From MGBC163016 sp964462135 (GTDB lineage Bacteria > Actinomycetota > Coriobacteriia > Coriobacteriales > Eggerthellaceae), in NCBI GenBank assembly GCA_964462135.1, contig CAYWWK010000011.1, forward strand, positions 1 to 58,370: a stretch of 58,370 bases of DNA, in the 5' to 3' direction. Numbering within the stretch: position 1 is the first letter of the stretch; each line of letters opens with the position of its first letter. The position numbers and the translations under genes were made by a program. The notes under the pieces were generated by a model. The model worked only from the letters and a program-made list of their open reading frames with translations. It searched no databases and had not been told where the DNA came from. Of the stretch, positions 27,428 through 36,404 are shown one piece after another.

Positions 27428-29097
27428 TGCACATACGCCCCCTTGTCGGCCGAGGAAACCATCCTTGCGTACTTCGCCAAGACGCCATGGTCATGCTTGG
27501 GCGCTGGCACCTGGAAGACTTCGCGTCTGCGCTGGAGCTGCTCATCGGAAACGTTCAGAGTGAGCTTCCCTCCTTCGATATCCACCGTAATGGAATCTCC
27601 CTCCTCGATAAGCGCAATGGGGCCACCCGCTGCAGCCTCTGGGCTCACATGGCCTACCGCCGGACCTTTGGTAGCGCCTGAGAAGCGCCCATCGGTGATG
27701 AGAGCGACGCTTGAGGAGAGACCCATGCCAACGATGGATGAGGTAGGCGTGAGCATCTCGCGCATGCCCGGTCCGCCTTTGGGTCCTTCATAGCGGATGA
27801 CGATGACATCCCCCGGTTTGATGCGGCCGCCATTGATGGCCTCGCAGGCCTCCTCCTCGCTCTCGAAGACGCGAGCTGGTCCAGTGTGGGTGAGCATGGA
27901 TGGATCAACGGCTGACTTCTTCACGATGGCGCCATCGGGAGCGATGTTCCCGTGAAGCACCCGAAGGGCCCCTTCATCAGAGAAGGGGTCATCATGACTG
28001 CGACAGACGTCTCCATCGGCGGCGTGGGTGCACTCCTTGAGATAGACCGGAAGCGGACCCGTGCAGGTGAGCGCGCTCTCATCCAGCAGACCCAGATTCG
28101 CCAACTCATGCATGACCACAGGGACACCCCCCACCTCATAGAGATCGGTCAGGGGCCGCGGACCCGATGGCTGCAGCTTCACCAGATGGGGCGTGCGCGC
28201 ACTTGCAGCATCCCAATCATCCATGGTGATGGGGCAACCTGCAGCTTGGGCGATGGCTGTCAGATGGAGGACCGTGTTGGTGGAGCCACCGAAAGCCATA
28301 TCGCATTCCATGGCGTTGTGAATGGAAGGAGCATTCACGATATCGCGGATGGTGATTCCCTGCTTCACCAGTTCCATGATCTTCATGCCCGCATGCTTGG
28401 CCAAGCGAATGCGCTCGGCATAGACGGCAGGAATGGTCCCATTGCCGGGAAGGGCGATGCCCAATGCCTCACAGAGGCAATTCATGGAGTTCGCCGTGAA
28501 CAGTCCAGAGCAGCTTCCACAGGTGGGACAGGCAGTCTCTTCGAAGTAGCGCAACTCCTCTTCGGTCATGGATCCATTCATGACCTGTGCCGCACCATCG
28601 AAGAGCGTGTTGAGATCGGTCGTGGGGCCGCAGCCACCCTTCTGCTTGCCTGCCAGCATGGGGCCGCCAGACACGAACACCGTTGGTGCATTCACCCTGA
28701 GCGCGCCTATCAGCATGCCAGGCACGACCTTGTCACAATTGGGAATGCAGACGATGCCATCGAAGGCATGGCCCTGCATGGCTATCTCCAAGGAGTCGGC
28801 GATGACTTCGCGGGAAACCAGCGAATAGTGCATGCCGTCATGGTTCATGGCGATGCCGTCGCAGACCCCGATGGTTGATATCTCGAACGGCACTCCACCC
28901 GCCATGTAGATGCCGGCCTTCACCGCCTCGGCGATCTTGTCAAGGTTGGTGTGACCGGGAATGATGTCGTTTCTGGAGTTGAACACCGCAATGAAGGGAC
29001 GCTCCATCTCCTCATCGGTCACGCCATCCGCTTTGAGAAGGCTCCGATGAGGTGCCCGCGCAACGCCTGATTTGATCTGGTTGCTCTTGAGTTGCAT
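27424..29097 (-). CDS. ilvD: Dihydroxy-acid dehydratase
   Basis: Iron-sulfur dehydratase, third common step of branched-chain amino acid synthesis, 557 aa. Cluster cysteines are seen in CIPNCDKVVPG and ACPTCGSCSGLFTANSM; EGPKGGPGMREML and the C-terminal TDGRFSGATKG are typical. The frame is open upstream through the leader, but the ATG at 29097 with GGAAGGGG in front is the family start (MQLKSNQIK). It is first in the ilv operon, behind a terminator-bearing leader. Confidence 0.96.
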   Translation of the reverse strand: MQLKSNQIKSGVARAPHRSLLKADGVTDEEMERPFIAVFNSRNDIIPGHTNLDKIAEAVKAGIYMAGGVPFEISTIGVCDGIAMNHDGMHYSLVSREVIADSLEIAMQGHAFDGIVCIPNCDKVVPGMLIGALRVNAPTVFVSGGPMLAGKQKGGCGPTTDLNTLFDGAAQVMNGSMTEEELRYFEETACPTCGSCSGLFTANSMNCLCEALGIALPGNGTIPAVYAERIRLAKHAGMKIMELVKQGITIRDIVNAPSIHNAMECDMAFGGSTNTVLHLTAIAQAAGCPITMDDWDAASARTPHLVKLQPSGPRPLTDLYEVGGVPVVMHELANLGLLDESALTCTGPLPVYLKECTHAADGDVCRSHDDPFSDEGALRVLHGNIAPDGAIVKKSAVDPSMLTHTGPARVFESEEEACEAINGGRIKPGDVIVIRYEGPKGGPGMREMLTPTSSIVGMGLSSSVALITDGRFSGATKGPAVGHVSPEAAAGGPIALIEEGDSITVDIEGGKLTLNVSDEQLQRRREVFQVPAPKHDHGVLAKYARMVSSADKGAYVQ

Positions 29098-29112
29098 GCT
29101 GCCCCTTCCCAT

Positions 29113-29146
29113 AAAAAAACCCGGCACCTCAAGACCAGGTGTCGGG
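29113..29146 (-). terminator. Leader terminator upstream of ilvD
   Basis: On the minus strand, a 10-bp stem (29137-29146 with 29120-29129, one A-C mismatch) is followed by seven U residues at 29119-29113. It ends 15 bases before the ilvD start codon and therefore lies inside the ilv leader, as expected for an attenuator controlled by amino-acid or tRNA supply. Confidence 0.8.
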
Positions 29147-29375
29147 ACTTCGCTTGTCTGAATCGCCCATGCGCGCAATGCGCATGCAACGTTGACATAT
29201 GACGGTGTCACCGGCCCGGCCTTACTTGCACAGAAGACCCGGCGGTAAGCCTGTCGGACTTCCTGCGTTCATGGCCGAACTGCTCAGGATGAGGCCCGGT
29301 TCGCGCGGCCGCCAGCTTCCACAACCGCTGGCTCTCTTGAAGGACCGCGTTCGCCCCGTCTGCATCCATCAACGC
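29113..29375 (-). promoter_or_regulatory. Candidate T-box-like leader of the ilv operon
   Basis: Minus-strand reading shows elements in T-box order: GTTGATGGATGCAGACGGGG, then AAGAGAGCCAGCGGTTGTGG with a hairpin 29327-29331/29312-29316, then GAACC, CATCCTGAGCAG, AAGTAAGGCCGGG and ACACCGTCA, ending in the terminator at 29113-29146. This resembles the AGAGAG...GAAC...TGAGC...GTAAG...ACCG series of tRNA-sensing leaders. The classic T-box core TGGNACCGCG is not seen, so the call is tentative. The likely specifier region, CCTCATCC, contains both CTC (Leu) and ATC (Ile). No leader peptide with a run of Ile/Val/Leu codons was found. Confidence 0.45.
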
Positions 29376-29394
29376 ATTTCGGATTATGAACTTG

Positions 29395-29420
29395 TGATCT
29401 GGAAGTATACTCCCAGATCA
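29395..29420. promoter_or_regulatory. 26-bp near-perfect palindrome at the ilv promoter
   Basis: Arms of 13 bases with one mismatch pair, outer part TGATCTGG / CCAGATCA, centred on AGTATACT. On the minus strand TTGACA lies 19 bases before TATACT (five of six -10 matches) inside the palindrome, so a repressor bound here would block a promoter for ilvD. It overlaps the punA stop codon. There is no T-run, so it is more like an operator than a terminator. Confidence 0.55.
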
Positions 29421-30251
29421 CGGCATCCTGTCAATGATATCTTCGATCAATGTGCAGAAATCCTCTTGACGGCTTTCAGCGACGGAAAGCGGGTCGTCAT
29501 GAAGAGGATTCGTACCTCCCACTCCGCACGCCCTGTTGACCACCAGCGATATGCCCAAGACCCGCATGCCCACATGGCGCGCAGCAATGACCTCTTCGCA
29601 CAGACTCATGGCAACGGTGTCAGCCCCCCACCTGCCAAACGCGCGGATCTCGGCCTCCGTTTCGAAACTGGGGCCCGAAAGACCCAGATACACGCCTTCC
29701 TGGAGAGGAATCTCCCGATCAAGGGCCACCTGTCTGGCAAGTGCCCTCAGTTCCGGGTCGTAGGCTTCATACATGCTGAAGAATCTGTCAGCAAGCCGGT
29801 TGGGCTCGATTCCCATGACGGGATTTCGCCCAGTGAAATTGATATGGTCGCGTATCAGACAGAAATCCCCCGGGACATAGCCCTCATTAATGGAACCAAC
29901 CGCGTTCGTGACGATGAGCGTCTCCACCCCCAAGGCATCCATCAACCAAACCGGATAGGCTATCTGCTGAGAGGAGTTCCCCTCATAGCCATGCAGACGT
30001 CCCTGCATGCACAGCACCTGCTTGCCAGCCATTCTGCCGACCACGAAGTTTCCCGCATGGCTCAGAGCAGTCGTTGGCTTCATGTGGGGAACGTTTTGGA
30101 AAGGGATGGTGACTGAATCCTCCAAGCGATCAGCAACCGACCCCAAGCCCGATCCCAAGATGATCCCTATCCGAGGTGTGCGGCCACCAAGCGAGGCCTG
30201 CACAGCGGCCGCCGATTCAGGCAGCCATTCAGTCAGCTTCAACTCTTCCAT
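29418..30251 (-). CDS. punA: Purine-nucleoside phosphorylase
   Basis: Phosphorolysis of purine nucleosides in salvage. The 277-aa protein belongs to the trimeric type: GSGLGSVAD at the phosphate site, HAGNFVVG, QGRLHGYEG, TNAVGSIN and YLGLSGPSFET, then the purine-site Asn in VVNRACG. The family usually has Val-Gly-Met-Ser-Thr-x-Pro-Glu before VIAARH; here it reads AMSLCEE, a modest deviation. It overlaps prmC by 13 bases, so it belongs to prfA-prmC-punA. Confidence 0.92.
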   Translation of the reverse strand: MEELKLTEWLPESAAAVQASLGGRTPRIGIILGSGLGSVADRLEDSVTIPFQNVPHMKPTTALSHAGNFVVGRMAGKQVLCMQGRLHGYEGNSSQQIAYPVWLMDALGVETLIVTNAVGSINEGYVPGDFCLIRDHINFTGRNPVMGIEPNRLADRFFSMYEAYDPELRALARQVALDREIPLQEGVYLGLSGPSFETEAEIRAFGRWGADTVAMSLCEEVIAARHVGMRVLGISLVVNRACGVGGTNPLHDDPLSVAESRQEDFCTLIEDIIDRMP

Positions 30252-31138
30252 GCTTCACCGTCCTCTCCCTTGAGTGCTGTCAGGATCCGCGGACGCGAGG
30301 CCAGATCCTCCACGATCCTCACCCGGACGAATCCATGGACCTCAGCCATGTGCTTCGCAGCCTCAAGACACTCCTCATGCAATTCGACTGCCAAGAGACC
30401 TTGGGGCTTCAGCCTACGTGAAGCGCAGTCAAGCAGCCGTCTGAAGACATCAAGACCATCTTCGCCACCCTCCAAAGCCAAAGCGGGCTCAAAGTCCCTC
30501 ACCTCCCGAGGAAGCCCCTGCATCACAGCGGTGGGAATGTAGGGTGGATTCGACACCATCACATCGAACATGCCGTTGAGCTGGGCTGGGATATCCTCGT
30601 CCAGGTCGCATTCCACCACATGCACGGCATCTTGGAGGTGCAGCTCCTCAACATTCTCAGAAGCAAGGCGGCATGCCTCAGAAGAGATGTCCGTTGCCCA
30701 CAGGACAGGACCGGACGCTTCTTGGGCGATGGCACAGGATATGCACCCGCTTCCGCAGCCGATATCCGCCACCAGAGGCGAAGGCGCATCCTGAAGGAAT
30801 CCCAAAACCTCTTCGACCAACACTTCGGTTTCCGGCCGCGGAATGAGAACTCCCGGCCTCACCTTCACTTCCAGATGCCGAAAAGGGGCTTTGCCCGTGA
30901 TGTATTGTATGGGCTCTCCCCCACCACGGCGAGCAACGGCATCGCGCAGCACCTCTCGCTCAGACAGGGAGAGCGGCCTGTCGAACATCGTGTAGAGTTC
31001 CAAATGGGAAAGGCCTGTTGCATGGGAAAGGAGGAAGCGTGCCGAAAGCAGCGGGTTCGTGTCCTCCTTGCGCTCAAGATAGCCCCGCGTCCAATCCAAA
31101 GCCTCCTTGACCGTCCACGTCTTGTCAGGCTGCGTCAC
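30239..31138 (-). CDS. prmC: Release factor glutamine methyltransferase
   Basis: SAM-dependent enzyme that methylates the Gln of the GGQ motif in RF1 and RF2. The 299-aa protein has the N-terminal helical domain, LIPRPETEVLVEEVL, the SAM motif ADIGCGSGCI, and the catalytic VSNPPYIP. It overlaps prfA, which encodes its substrate RF1, by 4 bases. Confidence 0.96.
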   Translation of the reverse strand: MTQPDKTWTVKEALDWTRGYLERKEDTNPLLSARFLLSHATGLSHLELYTMFDRPLSLSEREVLRDAVARRGGGEPIQYITGKAPFRHLEVKVRPGVLIPRPETEVLVEEVLGFLQDAPSPLVADIGCGSGCISCAIAQEASGPVLWATDISSEACRLASENVEELHLQDAVHVVECDLDEDIPAQLNGMFDVMVSNPPYIPTAVMQGLPREVRDFEPALALEGGEDGLDVFRRLLDCASRRLKPQGLLAVELHEECLEAAKHMAEVHGFVRVRIVEDLASRPRILTALKGEDGEAWKS

Positions 31139-32208
31139 ACCGCCGCCTCAAGCTTCTGGGCACGATCGGCTGCCTGAAGGGCCGTGATGACATCAATCAG
31201 CTTATCCCCCATGAGCACATCGTTGTAGCTGGAGTTGAAACCGATGCGATGGTCGGTGACGCGATCCTGTGGACCGTTGTAGGTGCGGATCTTCTCCGCG
31301 CGATCCCCCGTTCCTATCTGGGCCAAGCGCTCCGCTCCCTCAGCTGCCTGCTGTTCCGCGAGCATCTTCTCATAGAGACGCGCACGCAGGACGCTCATGG
31401 CTGCGATCTTGTTCTGCAACTGGGATTTCTGATCCTGGGACTGCACCACCAAACCTGTGGGAAGATGGGTGATGCGGACAGCGGAGTCGGTGGTATTCAC
31501 GCACTGACCACCCGGACCCCCGGCCCGAAACACATCAATGCGCAGATCGCTCTCATTGATCTCAACCTCGACCTCGTCAGCTTCAGGAAGCACCGCCACC
31601 GTAGCGGTGGAGGTATGGATGCGACCTTGGCTTTCCGTCTTCGGCACCCGCTGGACACGATGAACGCCGCTTTCAAACTTCATCATGGAATAGACATGGT
31701 CACCCTTGACCTTGAACTGGATCTCCTTGTAGCCACCTGATTCCGAAGGTGAAACATCCAAGGTCTCCGTCTTCCAGCCTTGAGAGGAGACGAAATGCTC
31801 ATACATCTTGTAGAGATCCCCCGCGAAGATGGCCGCTTCATCACCGCCTGCGGCCGCACGTATCTCCACGATGATATCCTTCTCATCAGCAGGGTCTGCC
31901 GGGATGAGCATGAACTTTATGTCTTCCTCAAGGCCTGGCAGTCTCTCTTCGATGCCTGCTATCTCCTCTTGAGCGAACTCCTTCATGTCCGCATCGGAAA
32001 GCATCTCCTTGGCTGCTTCCAGATCATCAAGGGCGGAAATGTATTCAGCAGCCTTCTTGGCAAGAGGCCCTTGATTGGCGTATTCCTTGGCGAGCCGGTT
32101 GTACTCCTTTTGGTCCGCAAGGACTTCAGGGTTTCCCATCTTCGCCTGAAGCTCCTGATAGGCTTCCAGGAACTTCTCCAACTTCGCTTTCATGTCAGTA
32201 TCAGCCAT
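31135..32208 (-). CDS. prfA: Peptide chain release factor 1
   Basis: Recognises UAA and UAG at the ribosome and triggers peptide release. The 357-aa protein has the GGQ motif in FRAGGPGGQCVNTTDSAVR (family: GGQHVN; here Cys replaces His after Gln). The anticodon-like loop region lies in SGVHRVQRVPKTESQGRIH. A GAGG lies before the ATG, and a TAGAAT upstream on the minus strand may be its -10 element. Confidence 0.96.
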   Translation of the reverse strand: MADTDMKAKLEKFLEAYQELQAKMGNPEVLADQKEYNRLAKEYANQGPLAKKAAEYISALDDLEAAKEMLSDADMKEFAQEEIAGIEERLPGLEEDIKFMLIPADPADEKDIIVEIRAAAGGDEAAIFAGDLYKMYEHFVSSQGWKTETLDVSPSESGGYKEIQFKVKGDHVYSMMKFESGVHRVQRVPKTESQGRIHTSTATVAVLPEADEVEVEINESDLRIDVFRAGGPGGQCVNTTDSAVRITHLPTGLVVQSQDQKSQLQNKIAAMSVLRARLYEKMLAEQQAAEGAERLAQIGTGDRAEKIRTYNGPQDRVTDHRIGFNSSYNDVLMGDKLIDVITALQAADRAQKLEAAV

Positions 32209-32340
32209 AACACCAGACCTCGTGCATTGGGAAAACTTGCAAAACGATACGATTCTATCAGAGATGTCTTGGATTGATGGATCGAGCCGAAGACGCAGGA
32301 CGATGCCAGCCTCCTGAAGAAGGCGGCCAGACGTGCTTCT

Positions 32341-33294
32341 CTAAACGTCTTTCTCCGGCTCCAGCTGCAGCAGATAGTCCGTGACGGCATCGGCCGCATT
32401 CGCTCCATCGCCAACCCCGGTTGACACCTGTCGCAAGACCTTCGTTCTCACATCTCCCGCTGCAAAGACACCGGGGGCGGAAGTCTGTCCCATCTCATTG
32501 GCCACGATATAGCCAGCTCTGTCCAATTCCAAGCTGCCATCGAGGAATTCGGAATTGGGTGTGGTGCCAATGGCAACGAAAAGCGCATCCACGTCAACGG
32601 TGCGCCTCTCCCCTGTCTGGGTATTCCTCACCTTGACGCCTGAGACCTGTCCATCCTCCTCACAGAGCTCTTCGACGATGGTGTTCCAAACGATCTCCAC
32701 ATTGGGAAGCTGCTTGAGCTTCTCATGATAGATGGCAGTGGCACGCAGGACATCCCGACGCACGAACATGTATACCGTGTGGCAGATGCGTGACAGGTAG
32801 ATGGCATCCGCCGCGGCAGTGTCTCCGCCACCCACGATGCAGACGTCCCTGCCCTTGTAGAAGTTCCCGTCACAGGTGGCGCAATACGAAATGCCAGCCC
32901 CTTTGAGGTCGTCTTCTCCCGCCAGACCCAGGTGTGCGGGACGCGCACCCGTAGCAACGATGATGGCCTTGGCGCGGATGGTCCCATAGGCCATGGTGAG
33001 CACTTTCGGCATGGCATCGAAATCAACTGCCGTGACCTCATCATAGATGGTATGGGCCCCGAAGCTTTCGGCCTGATCATGCATGACCGATGAGAGCTCA
33101 TATCCACTGGTTGACTGATTGAAGCCAGGATAGTTCTCAAGATGCTCCGTCTGGGCCAATTGCCCTCCTGGCGAGATGCTCTCGATCAGCGCCGTGTCCA
33201 ATCCAGCACGAGCGCAGTACATAGCAGCCGTCAGACCAGCAGGGCCAGCTCCGATGATGGCCACGTCATATACCTTGGCATCTGCGTCAACCAT
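32341..33294 (-). CDS. trxB: Thioredoxin reductase
   Basis: NADPH-dependent flavoenzyme reducing thioredoxin. The 317-aa protein has the FAD motif IIGAGPAGLTAAMY, the redox-active CATC in SYCATCDG, the NADPH motif VGGGDTAAADA and the C-terminal FAAGDVRTK. The frame stays open upstream, but the ATG at 33294 with AAGGAGG in front is the family start. trxA lies upstream, separated by a terminator. Confidence 0.96.
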   Translation of the reverse strand: MVDADAKVYDVAIIGAGPAGLTAAMYCARAGLDTALIESISPGGQLAQTEHLENYPGFNQSTSGYELSSVMHDQAESFGAHTIYDEVTAVDFDAMPKVLTMAYGTIRAKAIIVATGARPAHLGLAGEDDLKGAGISYCATCDGNFYKGRDVCIVGGGDTAAADAIYLSRICHTVYMFVRRDVLRATAIYHEKLKQLPNVEIVWNTIVEELCEEDGQVSGVKVRNTQTGERRTVDVDALFVAIGTTPNSEFLDGSLELDRAGYIVANEMGQTSAPGVFAAGDVRTKVLRQVSTGVGDGANAADAVTDYLLQLEPEKDV

Positions 33295-33339
33295 AGATTC
33301 CTCCTTGTATGCCTTGCCGCGCAGTGGTCGTGATAGACG

Positions 33340-33370
33340 AAAAGCCTGCACCGCTACGATGCAGGCTTTT
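33340..33370. terminator. Bidirectional-type terminator between trxA and trxB
   Basis: Perfect 11-bp arms 33340-33350 (AAAAGCCTGCA) and 33360-33370, with short T-runs on both strands. It lies just downstream of trxA on the minus strand and upstream of trxB. Confidence 0.8.
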
Positions 33371-33391
33371 TGAATGGGAAAGCAGAATGGA

Positions 33392-33700
33392 TCAGGCGAA
33401 CATCGACATGATCTGCTGCTTTGGCATTGCTCCAAGAACCTTGTTCTTGATGGTTCCCTTGTCGAACAGGATGAGCGTCGGCACCGAATTCACTCGATAG
33501 CTGGCAGCCAGATCAGGACTCTGGTCGATATCAACCTTGTATACGTAGGCTTTGCCGGATACCTCTTGGGCTATCTCCTCAAGTACGGGAGAGAGCCTCT
33601 TGCAAGGACCGCACCATGTCGCAAAGAAGTCAACCAGAACCGGCTTGTCCGCTTCAAGCACCTTCGCTTTGAAATCCTGGGAGGAGATGATCTCGCTCAT
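33392..33700 (-). CDS. trxA: Thioredoxin
   Basis: A 102-aa thioredoxin with the active site WCGPC (C30, C33), KVDIDQ and the cis-Pro region VNSVPTLILF. The start at 33700 has GGGGCGGG upstream; the open frame to 33739 adds a non-family N-terminus. It is the partner of TrxB encoded directly downstream. Confidence 0.96.
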   Translation of the reverse strand: MSEIISSQDFKAKVLEADKPVLVDFFATWCGPCKRLSPVLEEIAQEVSGKAYVYKVDIDQSPDLAASYRVNSVPTLILFDKGTIKNKVLGAMPKQQIMSMFA

Positions 33701-33849
33701 ATTGAACCCGCCCCTTTCATCATTGATCATGTGCAGCATTCCTGCTGCGCTTCATCATACGTGCATTCTTGACCACGCGAAGAGCATTCTCAATGCGAAA
33801 AGACGAGGTGTAACCAGAATGCAAGAATACCGTTTGCATGCAGCACACC

Positions 33850-33878
33850 GTCAGTCTTCCCATATAGTGAAGACTGAC
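33850..33878. repeat. Perfect 10-bp hairpin downstream of thrS
   Basis: Arms 33850-33859 (GTCAGTCTTC) and 33869-33878, with a 9-base loop, starting 3 bases after the thrS stop. There is no T-run. It is probably a transcript-end structure like those after ilvC and clpP. Confidence 0.65.
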
Positions 33879-33881
33879 AGA

Positions 33882-35795
33882 CTACAGTGCGGCATCTCTG
33901 ATCTTGTTCACGAATTCGCGCCGATCGCAGGTGCCCAAATCACCCTCTGACCTGTCACGGACGGAGATGGTGTTCTCTTCCACTTCCGCGTCACCGATGA
34001 TGACCATGTAAGGGATCTTCTGCTGCTGCGCCTTCGCGATCTTCACCTTCATGGGCTCGTTCTGATCGTACATCTCAACACGGCCACCAACGCCTTTGAG
34101 CTCTCCGGCGAATTCGCCAGCCGCCTCTTTATGACGATCAGCGATGGGGATGACAGCCACCTGCACGGGAGCCAGCCAAAGCGGAAGAGCCCCGGCGTAG
34201 TGCTCGATCAGAATTCCCAGAAAACGCTCGATTGAACCGAAGATGGCACGATGGAGCATCCAAGGGCGCTGTTCGGTATTGTCCTGGGCGCGATAGGTCA
34301 GATCGAAGCGCTCGGGGAAGTTGAAATCCACCTGCACGGTGGAGCACTGCCACGTCCGACCGATGGCATCATTCACTTTGATGTCGATCTTGGGACCGTA
34401 GAAGGCACCATCACCCTCGTTGATGTCATAGGCAAGACCACGGATCTCACAAGCGCGCTTCAGTGATTCCGTCGCATGCTCCCACATCTCATCAGAGCCG
34501 ATGGACTTGTCCGGTCGCGTGGATATCTCAGCCTCATAGGTGAAGCCAAACGTGTCCATGATGTAGTCCACCAGATCCAGGATGGACACCACCTCGTCCA
34601 CCACTTGATCCTTCGTGCAGAAGATATGGGCATCATCCTGCGTGAACCCTCGTGCACGCAGCAGGCCATGCACCACGCCGGACATCTCGTGGCGATAGAC
34701 GGTGCCGAACTCGAAATAGCGCAGAGGCAGATCGCGATAGGAACGCAGCTCGTTCTTGTACAGCAGCACATGTCCAGGACAGTTCATGGGTTTCACACCG
34801 TACTCCGAGGGTCGAGGATCCTCTGCGGTCCCCTCATTGATCTCGAAGAAGTACATGTTGTCCTTGTAGAAGTCGTAGTGCCCAGAGGTCTTCCACACCT
34901 CCGCGTTGTAGATATGCGGAGTGATGACCTCTTCGTAGCCACGCTCATACAGGTCACGTCGCAACCATTCCTGCATGGTGCGAATGACACGCGCGCCCTT
35001 CGGAAGGTAGAGCGGCAAACCCACACCAGCCGCCGGATCCATCATATAGATGCCCAGCTCGCGTCCGAGCTTGCGATGGTCGCGCTTCTCCGCCTCCTCG
35101 ATCCGCTCAAGGTGCTCTTGGAGGTCCTTCTTCTTGAAGAAGGCGGTTCCATAGATGCGCGTGAGCATCTCATTGTCGGAATCGCCCTTCCAATAGGCGC
35201 CCGCCGTCTTCATCAGCTTGAAGGCACCGATCTGGCCAGCACTGGCCACATGAGGCCCCGAGCAGAGATCGACGAAGCCGCCATGACGACGGATGATGAT
35301 GTCCTCATCAGCAGGAAGGTCATCGATATGCTCTGATTTCAGACGCTGATCCTTGAAGATATCCTTGGCCTCATCCCTTGAAACCACTTCACGCACGAAA
35401 GGCTCGTCCCGGGCGATGATCTCCGCCATCTTCTCCTCGATGACTGGGAAATCCTCAGTGGAAAGAGGTCGCGAAAGCGCGAAATCATAGAAGAAGCCGT
35501 CATCGGTCTGGGGTCCAAAGCCGATCTGCGCACCCGGAAAGAGCTCTTGTACGGCCTCAGCCATGACATGGGCCGCAGAATGACGCATGATCCCCAAGGC
35601 ATCAGGCGAGCGGTCGGTGATGATCTCGACCGTGGCGCCTTCCGGGACGGGAGTGGTGAGATCCGCGAAGGTGCCGTCTATCTTCCCGGCAAGCGCAGCC
35701 TTTGCCAGCCCTGTACCGATCGAAGCGGCAACATCATGTACCGTAGCGCCATCAGAGACTTCCTTGACGCTGCCATCAGGTAGTTTGACTTCCAT
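33882..35795 (-). CDS. thrS: Threonyl-tRNA synthetase
   Basis: Charges tRNA-Thr. The 637-aa protein has the N-terminal TGS domain, the editing domain with HSAAHVMAEAV and the distal C/H ligands, then the class II core: MNCPGHVLLYK and FGTVYRHEMSG (zinc Cys and motif 2), and the C-terminal anticodon domain. It starts 10 bases after the zinc-ribbon gene, with no visible T-box in front; any leader would have to precede that gene. Confidence 0.97.
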   Translation of the reverse strand: MEVKLPDGSVKEVSDGATVHDVAASIGTGLAKAALAGKIDGTFADLTTPVPEGATVEIITDRSPDALGIMRHSAAHVMAEAVQELFPGAQIGFGPQTDDGFFYDFALSRPLSTEDFPVIEEKMAEIIARDEPFVREVVSRDEAKDIFKDQRLKSEHIDDLPADEDIIIRRHGGFVDLCSGPHVASAGQIGAFKLMKTAGAYWKGDSDNEMLTRIYGTAFFKKKDLQEHLERIEEAEKRDHRKLGRELGIYMMDPAAGVGLPLYLPKGARVIRTMQEWLRRDLYERGYEEVITPHIYNAEVWKTSGHYDFYKDNMYFFEINEGTAEDPRPSEYGVKPMNCPGHVLLYKNELRSYRDLPLRYFEFGTVYRHEMSGVVHGLLRARGFTQDDAHIFCTKDQVVDEVVSILDLVDYIMDTFGFTYEAEISTRPDKSIGSDEMWEHATESLKRACEIRGLAYDINEGDGAFYGPKIDIKVNDAIGRTWQCSTVQVDFNFPERFDLTYRAQDNTEQRPWMLHRAIFGSIERFLGILIEHYAGALPLWLAPVQVAVIPIADRHKEAAGEFAGELKGVGGRVEMYDQNEPMKVKIAKAQQQKIPYMVIIGDAEVEENTISVRDRSEGDLGTCDRREFVNKIRDAAL

Positions 35796-35805
35796 GTTTC
35801 GTCCT

Positions 35806-36321
35806 TTATGCTTCGTGACTTGCGGCTGAACTCGAGGAATGCGAACGTCTGCGCGTTCGGGTACTCGATGAACCAGACCGGCTCTTCGAACTGCCTCCCA
35901 CCGGCGTTGCGCAATAGGGACAGACCGTCCATGCAGGCTCGAGCGCCTTCTCGCAATGGGAGCACAGATTCTTCAATTGCGTATGGCAGTTGGGGCAGAT
36001 GACGTAATCCATCTCGACAGGGTACCCACAGGTGGCGCATTCGCCGTACTTCATGAGCTGCCGTTGCTTCAAGGCAACTTCGAGTTCCTGTTCATCCTTG
36101 TCGATGCGCAGCATGGGAGGGCGCAAAAGGCAATAGGCGATGACCCCCACGATGGGAACGAGCGCGACGATGGCCCAGATATACCAAGCGGCGCCACGGA
36201 GATAGGCATCGCGGACCACCCATATGATGGAGAGGACGTAGAGGATGACCAACAATACGATGACCACCGTGAATGCCGTCTGCATCTGCGGTGTCCAAAG
36301 CTGTGCGAAAAGCTCACTCAC
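35806..36321 (-). CDS. Membrane protein with double zinc ribbon
   Basis: I do not recognise a named family. The 171-aa protein has two hydrophobic segments (about 14 to 38 and 46 to 66), a charged linker, then two CxxC pairs: CATCGYP with CPNCH, and CSHCEK with CPYC, forming two zinc ribbons facing the cytoplasm. The C-terminus is a Ser/Arg-rich tail. The GTG start has AAGGAG in front. A perfect TATAAT lies about 40 bases upstream, with two copies of CGCAGTATAA between it and the start. It sits between valS and thrS. Confidence 0.75.
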   Translation of the reverse strand: MSELFAQLWTPQMQTAFTVVIVLLVILYVLSIIWVVRDAYLRGAAWYIWAIVALVPIVGVIAYCLLRPPMLRIDKDEQELEVALKQRQLMKYGECATCGYPVEMDYVICPNCHTQLKNLCSHCEKALEPAWTVCPYCATPVGGSSKSRSGSSSTRTRRRSHSSSSAASHEA

Positions 36322-36404
36322 TTCTTACTCCTTATACTGCGTTTATACTGCGGCATGGGATTATAGCAAAGGCGTCCAGCCCACTGTTCGTTTGTGAAGA
36401 CCCA

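Noticed and set aside
29098..29211. N-terminal extension of IlvD through the leader
   Set aside because: The extra residues have no counterpart in the family, the leader terminator lies within them, and a proper ribosome-binding site precedes the ATG at 29097.
29229..29279. 16-codon leader peptide (MNAGSPTGLPPGLLCK) as a classical ilv attenuation peptide
   Set aside because: It contains four Leu codons but no run of Ile, Val or Leu codons and has no ribosome-binding site.
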